64,000 nucleotides of DNA from Bacillota bacterium (GTDB lineage Bacteria > Bacillota > Bacilli > Paenibacillales > NBRC-103111). A program made the position numbers and the translations under genes. Shown piece by piece: positions 32,531-38,958 of this stretch; positions within the stretch are counted from its first letter, which is position 1; the number at the start of each line of letters is the position of its first letter. The DNA is taken from NCBI GenBank assembly GCA_023388055.1, contig JAEWGW010000025.1, positions 703,278 to 767,277 of the forward strand, in the 5' to 3' direction. The notes below the pieces were generated by a model. It did not search any database, was not told the origin of the DNA, and saw nothing but the letters and a program-made list of their open reading frames with translations.

Positions 32531-33658
32531 TTACAGACTTATGGTCTGCCCGGCCGGCTCAACCAGACAATCCCAGTCCTTAAACACCGGCTGGAAGCCG
32601 GCTTTGTACAGCATACGCCGGATATCCTCTACACTGCGGTCATCGGAAATTTCAAATTGCGGAGTGCCTTCTCCGGTATGGCCGCCCACCTCCGTAGAGA
32701 CGCCCGCCGACATTTTGGTAATGCCCAGATGAACCAGATGATCCCGCAGCTCCCCGCTTTCACGGGTGGAGAGGGTGATCCCGGCCCGGGGCATAAACAG
32801 GCGGTAGGCCAGCAGGATCTGAACCAGATTCCGGTCCGAAACAAGAGACTGGGGATCGTATTCCCCCAGATACGGACGGAACCGGGGGGCGGACAGGCTG
32901 ATTTCGCAATCCCGGTACTTGTCCTGCAGATAACGGGCGTGCATGCAGGTTTGGAAGGCCTCCCGCCGCCACTCGTACATCCCCAGCAGCGCCCCGATAT
33001 TCACATTGCGGAAGCCGGCCTGACATGCCCGCTCCGGCGCCTCCAGACGGTTGCGGTACACCCGCTTGGGGCCCTTGATGTGGATTTGACTGTAGGTATC
33101 CCGGTGGTACACCTCCTGGTACAAGGTGAGCCCGTCCGCACCCGCCTCCACCAGCTGGCGGTATTCCTCGGTGCGGAGGGGGAAGATTTCGATGCTTACG
33201 GACGGGAAGAACTCCCGCAGAACCTGGACACAATCCACCAGATAATCCATCGGCGTCGCCGGGCGGGATTCACCGGTCAGCATAAGCACATGCTTGAGGC
33301 CTGTGGCGGCGATGGTTTGGGCTTCCTTGCGCAGCTGGTCCATGGACAGCCGTTTGCGGGGGAATTCAAAGTCGGCGCTAAAGCTGCAATACGTGCACTT
33401 GTTGATGCAGAAGTCGGACACATACATCGGGGTAAACAGCTGCATGGCATACCCGAAGTGGGTACGGGTCAGCCGTTGGGCCTTCTGTGCCATAACCTCC
33501 AGGAAAGGCTCGGCGGCAGGAGAGAGAAGCGCCAGAAGATCCCGCTCCTCCAGCCGGTCCCGGGATAAGGCGCGGCGTACATCGTGCGGGCCAAGCTCTT
33601 TCCACAGGTCTTCGTAGGGGTAATGCTCAAGCCGTTCCAGTATAGGGCCACAGCTCAT
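32531..33658 (-). CDS. thiH: 2-iminoacetate synthase ThiH
   Basis: 375 residues from the ATG at 33658 (GGAGGTGACGG upstream). The radical-SAM cluster motif is C84-INK-C88-TY-C91 in SDFCINKCTYCSFS. ThiH cleaves tyrosine with SAM to give dehydroglycine and p-cresol for thiazole formation by ThiG. It replaces the oxygen-dependent glycine oxidase ThiO that Bacillus subtilis uses, so this operon can work without oxygen. It is the last gene of the riboswitch-controlled operon tenI-thiS-thiG-thiH, with a terminator after it. Confidence 0.95.
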   Translation of the reverse strand: MSCGPILERLEHYPYEDLWKELGPHDVRRALSRDRLEERDLLALLSPAAEPFLEVMAQKAQRLTRTHFGYAMQLFTPMYVSDFCINKCTYCSFSADFEFPRKRLSMDQLRKEAQTIAATGLKHVLMLTGESRPATPMDYLVDCVQVLREFFPSVSIEIFPLRTEEYRQLVEAGADGLTLYQEVYHRDTYSQIHIKGPKRVYRNRLEAPERACQAGFRNVNIGALLGMYEWRREAFQTCMHARYLQDKYRDCEISLSAPRFRPYLGEYDPQSLVSDRNLVQILLAYRLFMPRAGITLSTRESGELRDHLVHLGITKMSAGVSTEVGGHTGEGTPQFEISDDRSVEDIRRMLYKAGFQPVFKDWDCLVEPAGQTISL

Positions 33659-33695
33659 GGCCGTCACCTCCTTGAATAATTGGTGGGGTGAGCCG

Positions 33696-34466
33696 TCAGG
33701 CTCCCAGGAATCCGGTGAGGGGCGAGGAGGCGGATGCCGCTTCCGTTACTGGACCCAGTCCGGACAGATAAGCCTGGCGCCCGGCCCGGACGGCATCGCG
33801 GAAGGCCGCCGCCATCCCCATGGGATCGCGGGCGGTAGCAATGGCCGTGTTAAGCAGGACCGCAGAGGCGCCCATCTCCATGGCTTCCGCTGCTTCGGAG
33901 GGTCTGCCGATGCCGGCATCCACAATAACGGGAATGTCCATTTCCTCGATCAGGATGCCGATGAGCTCCTTGGTCCGGAGCCCTCTGTTGGTCCCAATGG
34001 GAGAGCCCAGGGGCATGACGGCAGCTGCTCCGGCGTCGCGCATCCTTACGGCGGCGGACAGATCGGGGCTCATATACGGCAGCACCACAAAACCCTCCTC
34101 CGCCAGAATTTCCGTTGCGCGCACCGTCTCCGCATTGTCAGGCAGCAGATGCTTCTGGTCCTTGATTACTTCAATCTTGACCCAGTTGCCCATTCCCGCT
34201 GCCTTGGCCAGACGGGCGATGCGTACTGCCTCCTCTGCGGTGCGGGCGCCGGAGGTATTCGGCAAGAGCACCATCTCCTTGGGAATATGGGTGAGGATAT
34301 TCTCTTCCGTCGAGGAGGGATCAACCCGCCTCAGGGCAACGGTAATCACCTGGGCGCCGGAATTGGCGACCACCTCGGGAATCAGGGCATTCCTGCTGTA
34401 TTTGCCGGTGCCGATAAACAAACGGCTGGACAGGGCTTGGCCCCCGATATGAAACAAATCCTCCAT
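33696..34466 (-). CDS. thiG: Thiazole synthase ThiG
   Basis: 256 residues, full length. ThiG condenses deoxyxylulose phosphate, dehydroglycine and the ThiS thiocarboxylate into the thiazole ring. The Schiff-base lysine is K97 in WVKIEVIKD. GTGKYSRNALIPEVV near the N-terminus, MPLGSPIGTNRGL and VIVDAGIGRPSEAAEAMEMGASAVLLNTA bind the substrate phosphate. RBS ATAAGGAGG. It lies between thiS and thiH. Confidence 0.96.
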   Translation of the reverse strand: MEDLFHIGGQALSSRLFIGTGKYSRNALIPEVVANSGAQVITVALRRVDPSSTEENILTHIPKEMVLLPNTSGARTAEEAVRIARLAKAAGMGNWVKIEVIKDQKHLLPDNAETVRATEILAEEGFVVLPYMSPDLSAAVRMRDAGAAAVMPLGSPIGTNRGLRTKELIGILIEEMDIPVIVDAGIGRPSEAAEAMEMGASAVLLNTAIATARDPMGMAAAFRDAVRAGRQAYLSGLGPVTEAASASSPLTGFLGA

Positions 34467-34535
34467 GAATAAAAACCTCCTTATAATGGGTGGAAAAGGA
34501 CAGGGCGGAAAGGACAGAGCGGAAAGGGAGCGGTG

Positions 34536-34739
34536 TTATCCGCCGCCCACAACATGAACCATTTCGATGCAGTCGCCTTCGGTCAAAGCAGTGCCGTCAT
34601 ACTGCCGGCTGTTCAACACGGTGCCATTCAGCTCCACAATCACCATCGCCCGCCGCCATTCCGGCAAGGCCAGCAAGTCGGCCATACTGGAGCAATGATC
34701 GGGAGTGTGGAAGGGTTGGCCGTTAATCATCAGCTTCAT
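34536..34739 (-). CDS. thiS: Sulfur carrier protein ThiS
   Basis: 67 residues, ubiquitin-like. It ends in VHVVGGG, giving the C-terminal Gly-Gly needed for thiocarboxylate formation, with one extra glycine compared with many ThiS. It carries sulfur to ThiG. A perfect AAAGGAGGTGATC site lies within the end of tenI, which it overlaps by 17 bases. No thiF is in the operon, so activation must come from a ThiF/MoeB-like enzyme elsewhere. Confidence 0.93.
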   Translation of the reverse strand: MKLMINGQPFHTPDHCSSMADLLALPEWRRAMVIVELNGTVLNSRQYDGTALTEGDCIEMVHVVGGG

Positions 34740-35361
34740 GTGGGATCACCTCCTTTAGAGCTGCTTCGCGGTAGTCCCGGGCAGCCTGGGCGGGATCGGC
34801 GGCGGCTCCGATGCCGGAGAGCACCGCATAACCGGCCGCCCCGGTGCGCAGCACCCCGGGAACATGGGCAGGCTGGATTCCGCCCAAGGCAATGACGGGG
34901 CGGTTCCCCGCCAGCCGGACGGCCTCCTCCAGTAATTGGAGGCCCCGGGGTGGGATTCCCGGTTTGCTGGCGGAAGCATACACATGGCCAAATAGCACAT
35001 AGTCGGCACCTTCTGTGAAAGCCTCCCCCGCCTCCTGAGGAGTATGCACCGACACCCCCACCAGCAGATGGGGCCACCGGTTTTTGACTGTGGAGGGCCT
35101 TAGGCTGTGCCATGCCAGCTGCACTCCGCAGGCTCCCACAGCAAGCGCCACATCCACCCGGTCGTTGATCATAAGCTTGCCCGGGGGCACACCTTCCTGC
35201 AGGAGACGTTGGGCCCAGGCCTCCATTTCGCGGGCGGAGGCGGCCTTATTCCGCAGGTGGATGTAATCCACCCACGGGGCAGCCATGGCGGCCGCATGGA
35301 GGGAGGCGCCGAAGTTATCGCCTCCCGTGATCATATGCAGCTTAGGGGAAATCATTGGCAT
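34723..35361 (-). CDS. tenI: Thiazole tautomerase TenI
   Basis: 212 residues of the ThiE/TenI fold. It matches TenI rather than ThiE: WVDYIHLRNKAASAREM, INDRVDVALAVGACGVQL, YVLFGHVYASASKPGIPPRGL and ALGGIQPAHVPGVLRTGAAGYAVLSGI. TenI converts the ThiG product to the aromatic thiazole tautomer; the histidine in FGHV is the catalytic base in Bacillus. True ThiE activity cannot be fully excluded. It is the first gene after the TPP riboswitch and terminator. Confidence 0.85.
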   Translation of the reverse strand: MPMISPKLHMITGGDNFGASLHAAAMAAPWVDYIHLRNKAASAREMEAWAQRLLQEGVPPGKLMINDRVDVALAVGACGVQLAWHSLRPSTVKNRWPHLLVGVSVHTPQEAGEAFTEGADYVLFGHVYASASKPGIPPRGLQLLEEAVRLAGNRPVIALGGIQPAHVPGVLRTGAAGYAVLSGIGAAADPAQAARDYREAALKEVIPHEADD

Positions 35362-35398
35362 CGCCGCCTTTCGTTTGGGACACGGTCTAGTGAAAATA

Positions 35399-35429
35399 AA
35401 AAAACTGTCCCCTGGATAAGGGACAGTTT
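35399..35429 (-). terminator. Terminator stem of the TPP riboswitch
   Basis: On the minus strand AACTGTCCC and GGGGACAGTT form a stem followed by TTTTTTTA. It lies between the riboswitch aptamer and tenI, so it is the likely expression platform: TPP binding allows this stem and stops transcription. Confidence 0.88.
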
Positions 35430-35529
35430 GGAATCGGTGGAATCGGCTTGCCGTTGGCGGGGGCGGTGTGGATGATCCTGGCCGGATATCTTGCTGCCGC
35501 AGTCGCGTCGTCGGGTGTAGCCCAATCTC

Positions 35530-35618
35530 GTTCCCACTTCCCTACGCTGGAATTGCCCAGATCAGGTTCAAAGGGTCCGGATCATCATCCGTCTCAGCCT
35601 TGCGGCCCCCCTAGTGCG
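35530..35618 (-). ncRNA. TPP riboswitch (THI element)
   Basis: On the minus strand the conserved blocks occur in order: CACTAGGGG, GGCTGAGA, ACCCTTTGAACCTGATCTGG, and CCAGCGTAGGGAAGTGG. These are the defining sequences of the thiamine pyrophosphate aptamer. The aptamer is complete, with a short P3 arm between the GCTGAGA block and the ACCC block. It controls tenI-thiS-thiG-thiH by transcription termination. Confidence 0.96.
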
Positions 35619-35646
35619 AATAGCGTTATGAACTTTTGCTGCACCC

Positions 35647-35652
35647 ATCATA
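35647..35652 (-). promoter_or_regulatory. Extended -10 promoter of the thi operon
   Basis: On the minus strand TGTTATGAT gives a TGn extended -10 with hexamer TATGAT, about 30 bases upstream of the aptamer. No good -35 is seen. Confidence 0.5.
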
Positions 35653-35766
35653 ACACAAGCCAGGGCAGGTGGGAAGGGGAACCGGGCAACTCCAGTTGCT
35701 TCAAAAAAGCATTATCATATACAATGGGGGATGTACAAGCGGATTGCAAAGAAGGAGATGTGGAAG

Positions 35767-36069
35767 ATGAATTGTAAAATTTCCCGCAACGCGGCCAAAA
35801 AGATTCTCGAGGAATTGGAGAAGGAAGAAAATAAAGAGCTGAAGCTGAGGGTGTTCGTCACTCATAAGCACGGGGATCATGCCCACTACGGCATGGATCT
35901 GGATACACCTAAGGAAAACGATGCGGTCATTGAGACCGATAAGGGATTTACAGTGCTTCTGGATAAAAGTGAGCCCCTTCTGGACGGGATCCGCGTCGAT
36001 TATTTCTACGTGCCCCAGGAAGGCTTCGCCATTACCAATCCTTCTAAAGGAAACACCGGGGATCACTAA
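35767..36069 (+). CDS. HesB/IscA-like protein without the cluster cysteines
   Basis: 100 residues from the ATG at 35767 (AAGGAG seven bases before). The fold signature of HesB/IscA is visible: ISRNAAKKILEELEKEENKELKLRVFVTHKHGDHAHYGMDL, DAVIETDKGFTVLLDKSEPLLDGIRVDY and GFAITNP. The three cysteines that A-type carriers use for Fe-S binding are absent; the end reads GFAITNPSKGNTGDH instead of a CGCG-type tail. A HKHGDHAHYG stretch could bind metal. It belongs to the cysteine-less HesB-like group of Bacilli. It overlaps the next gene by one base (TAATG). Confidence 0.8.
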   Translation: MNCKISRNAAKKILEELEKEENKELKLRVFVTHKHGDHAHYGMDLDTPKENDAVIETDKGFTVLLDKSEPLLDGIRVDYFYVPQEGFAITNPSKGNTGDH

Positions 36070-36293
36070 TGTCCAAGAACAACATCCAAATCTGCGACAA
36101 ATGCAAGCATACCCGGGTCAAAACCCTTCTTCCCAAGCTGCAGAAGCTGTCGCCGGACGCGGATATTAAGGTGGGCTGCAAATCCTATTGCGGCCCCTGC
36201 TCCCGCAGCGCCTTTATATTCGTCAACGGGCGGTATGTGACCGGTTCAACCGAGGATGAAGCCGTCGAGAAGGCCAAGAAATTTATTAAATAG
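36069..36293 (+). CDS. DUF1450 (YuzB-like) small protein
   Basis: 74 residues. Five cysteines lie in CDKCKH (near residue 9) and CKSYCGPCSRSAF (near 37-45), followed by FIFVNGRYVTGSTEDEAVEKAKKFI. This matches DUF1450, which has a thioredoxin-like ferredoxin look. Function is unknown; redox or Fe-S related work is inferred from the cysteines. It is translationally coupled to the HesB-like gene. Confidence 0.85.
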   Translation: MSKNNIQICDKCKHTRVKTLLPKLQKLSPDADIKVGCKSYCGPCSRSAFIFVNGRYVTGSTEDEAVEKAKKFIK

Positions 36294-36310
36294 TACAAAT
36301 ACTCCAGAAC

Positions 36311-36370
36311 AGAACACACCAGAAGCGAAACACACCAGAAGCGAAGCACACCAGAAGTGAAACACACACC
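36311..36370 (+). repeat. 16-base tandem repeat
   Basis: About three and a half copies of ACACACCAGAAGCGAA follow the DUF1450 stop. They are probably untranslated. Confidence 0.7.
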
Positions 36371-36548
36371 CAAAAAGTCTTTGTCACCCGCCCAACAGGC
36401 GCGGCTGGCAGGGGCTTTTTTATCTATCGGAAGAATGGGCGGGAGCCAAACCGGATGTCTGGTTCGGAAGGCGCGCAGCGTTTTCTGATGGCAATCGACG
36501 GCGATAGGCTGAGTTCAGCGGCATTTCCCTGGCCCAGCAGCCGCCTTG

Positions 36549-36788
36549 CGTTAACGGAACTGTACGACGCTTAGAGGCTGGAATCCGGTGACTTGGCGCT
36601 CTAACGGAACTATGAGGCTCTTAGGGGCAGGAATCCGTCGCTTTGGTGCGCTAACGGAACTGAGAGACTCTTAGCTGGCTTGGCGGGGCCGAATGAGGGG
36701 GAAAATGTGCGCTAAGAGGCGTAGAGTTCCGTTAAAAATCAAATTGGACCCTTTTCAGCGGCTAAGAGCTTCTGAGTTCCGTTAGCGG
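36549..36788 (+). repeat. Convergent repeat cluster, CTAACGGAACT family (3 forward + 2 reverse)
   Basis: Forward units begin CGTTAACGGAACT (36549), CTAACGGAACT (36601) and CTAACGGAACT (36651), each reaching CTTAG after 9-11 bases. Reverse units run CTAAG to AGTTCCGTTA at about 36712-36735 and 36762-36785. The centre (GGGGAAAATGTGCGCTAAG, then AAAATCAAATTGG) is shared with the cluster at 53218-53405, so these are two copies of one longer element. The 778-base gap from 36294 to 37071 otherwise holds the tandem repeat above, the Fur-regulated promoter and no gene that I can see. Confidence 0.92.
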
Positions 36789-36979
36789 TTGGAGGGGGTG
36801 GGGGCAAGGCGTTAGTGTTTGATGGGGGGCTGGTTAGGACGGCCGAGCAAGGGCTTCAACGGTAATCGGCAGCATTCAGAGTCAATCAGGGTGAACCACC
36901 GTGGATCGGCAGCAATCGGCGCCAATCCGTCTCCTTGATGTGCGCAGCTGGATTTTTTGAGCCTGCGGACATCTTTTTA

Positions 36980-37038
36980 TTGACACGGGAGAGTGATAGG
37001 CATTATCATTTGATTTGTTTAAATGATAATAATTATCA
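36980..37038 (+). promoter_or_regulatory. Fur-regulated promoter with two Fur boxes
   Basis: -35 TTGACA (36980-36985), 18-base spacer, -10 TATCAT (37004-37009). TGATAATAATTATCA (37024-37038) is a perfect 7-1-7 Fur box just after the -10. TGATAGGCATTATCA (36994-37008) is a second, imperfect box over the -10. Their centres are 30 bases apart. Iron should repress the downstream operon. Confidence 0.93.
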
Positions 37039-37071
37039 ACTATAGAATTGTGGAGCGGAGGTAGGCGATTC

Positions 37072-37860
37072 ATGCAATCCATCGAGCTGTCTACGTACGA
37101 GACGATGTTTGGCGTGACGGACAGACGTGCGGACAAGCCGTTCTTCATGCTGGAGCTGGCAGGTCTGGCATCCACGGTAGGGGCTGAGGAGTTTGTGGAG
37201 GTTTATGGCCCCCGGATCAAAGCGAAAAGCCCGGATGTGTGCGCTACCTATTTTGCCTCGTGGCTTGGCCGGTTGGGGGCGGCCATGGCCTATGCCATGT
37301 GGCATGACCGTCAGGATCTGCGGCTGACGCCAGAAGGTGTGTTTCTCCAGATGGAGGAAGCCGCCTACGGGGCATCCATGTCGTTCCGGCTGGTTTGTCC
37401 AGACCCTGTAGCACTCTCCGCCGAAGCGGATGAGGAGCAGATGCTGCAAGGGCTTGCCGCTTTTTATCGCCAAAACCTCCGCCCTGTGGTAGATGCCGTT
37501 GCGGCTGCGGGAGGGGTATCGCCTGGCGCCATCTGGGCCTTGATGGGCTCTGGGCTCCATTACATTCTGGACAAGTGGCGTTCCGAGGAGACAGACCCGG
37601 TGCTGCAGGCCAGACTGGAGACGGTTGCGGATATTCTCATCAACCGGCTGCCGCCGGAGGTGTTCGGGCGCCCAAGCAACCCGTTCCAAATTAAATTCCG
37701 GCTGACCCGCAATCTCAAGGGGGATGGCCAAGTCAGGCTGAAGGCCTCCTGCTGTCTCGCCTACAAGACCGATACAGGACACGGCTATTGCTTTGCCTGT
37801 CCGAAAATTAGTGAAGAGGAGCGGGAGAAGAGACGTGCTGCCGCTGCCAATCATGCATAA
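37072..37860 (+). CDS. FhuF-like ferric-siderophore reductase family protein
   Basis: 262 residues from the ATG at 37072 (GGAGGTAGG upstream). The C-terminus has C227-C228-x11-C240-x2-C243, closely matching the CC-x10-C-x2-C [2Fe-2S] motif of FhuF. The rest fits the FhuF/IucA-IucC C-terminal-like fold (FVEVYGPRI; HYILDKWR). FhuF-type proteins reduce ferric iron from internalised siderophores in the cytoplasm. It is the first gene behind the twin Fur boxes, before the siderophore-binding lipoprotein and permease, which supports that role. Confidence 0.85.
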   Translation: MQSIELSTYETMFGVTDRRADKPFFMLELAGLASTVGAEEFVEVYGPRIKAKSPDVCATYFASWLGRLGAAMAYAMWHDRQDLRLTPEGVFLQMEEAAYGASMSFRLVCPDPVALSAEADEEQMLQGLAAFYRQNLRPVVDAVAAAGGVSPGAIWALMGSGLHYILDKWRSEETDPVLQARLETVADILINRLPPEVFGRPSNPFQIKFRLTRNLKGDGQVRLKASCCLAYKTDTGHGYCFACPKISEEEREKRRAAAANHA

Positions 37861-37929
37861 CTAACCACTCATGCTGCAGTTTACTGCCGTGCTGAAGTAC
37901 GGGGTTACATATAAAGGGAGGAATCATTC

Positions 37930-38958
37930 ATGTCTATTTTACTGAAAAAACAAGGGATGCTGCTGTCGGCAATATTGTCGTTTGCGCTTCTGGCAGCCTG
38001 CGGCACATCCAACAACGCTTCACCGGAGCAAACGGGCTCTGCCTCCGGGCAATCTCCGTCTCCGGCTGCCTCTGCTGCCGCACCTGCCACCAAAACCGTC
38101 ACACACGCCATGGGCAGCACGGATATCACCGGCACACCCAAGCGCATTGTGGTGCTGGAATGGACCTATGCGGAGGATTTGATCGCGCTGGGCATCCAGC
38201 CTGTAGGCGCAGCGGATACGGCGGGGTACAAGAAGTGGATTACCTCCAATGCAGCGTTGGGTAGTGAGGTTGTGGATGTGGGCACCCGTCAGGAACCGAA
38301 CCTGGAGTCTATCGCCGCATTAAAGCCCGATCTGATCATCGCGGCTCAATTCCGGGTCACAGGAAGCTACGACAAGCTGAAGCAGATCGCGCCTACATTG
38401 GCATTTAATTCCTACCCGGCGGAAGGAACCATGGACCAATACACGGAGATGGAGAATACCTTCAAAACCATCGCCGATTTGACGGGCAAATCCTCGGAGG
38501 CGGAAAAGGTGCTGCAGGGCCTCAACCAGGCGTATGACGCCGCCAAAACCAAGCTGAAGGCCGCCGGCAAGGAAGGGCGGGAGTTTGCCCTGGCCCAAGC
38601 CTATTCCAATCAAAATGCAGCGGTGCTGCGGATTTTTACGGATAATTCCACGGCGGTGAAAATTCTGGAGCGTATCGGGCTGAAAAATGCCTACCATGCG
38701 CCGAAGTTCGAAATGTACGGGTACACGCAAACCTCTGTTGAAGCGCTGCTGCCGCTGGAGAAGGCGGATTTCCTGTACGTGGTGCAGAAGGAGGACAACG
38801 TCTTCGAGAAGCAGCTGAAGGACAATGCGGCGTGGAAGGGATTATCCTTCGTCAAGGAAAACCGGACCTATGGCCTCGACCCGGCTACCTGGCTGTTTGG
38901 CGGTCCCCTGTCCGCCAAGGCGTTTGTTGAACAGACTGCGGATCTGTTGGCCAAATGA
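37930..38958 (+). CDS. Iron-siderophore ABC transporter substrate-binding lipoprotein
   Basis: 342 residues. The lipobox is LLAAC (Cys24) with a Ser/Ala-rich linker to about 60. The class III binding-protein fold follows: GTPKRIVVLEWTYAEDLIALGIQPVGAAD, VGTRQEPNLESIAALKPDLIIAAQ and a final FVEQTADLLAK. It captures ferric siderophore outside the membrane and docks on the permease encoded next, whose start overlaps its stop as ATGA. RBS AAAGGGAGG. Confidence 0.93.
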   Translation: MSILLKKQGMLLSAILSFALLAACGTSNNASPEQTGSASGQSPSPAASAAAPATKTVTHAMGSTDITGTPKRIVVLEWTYAEDLIALGIQPVGAADTAGYKKWITSNAALGSEVVDVGTRQEPNLESIAALKPDLIIAAQFRVTGSYDKLKQIAPTLAFNSYPAEGTMDQYTEMENTFKTIADLTGKSSEAEKVLQGLNQAYDAAKTKLKAAGKEGREFALAQAYSNQNAAVLRIFTDNSTAVKILERIGLKNAYHAPKFEMYGYTQTSVEALLPLEKADFLYVVQKEDNVFEKQLKDNAAWKGLSFVKENRTYGLDPATWLFGGPLSAKAFVEQTADLLAK

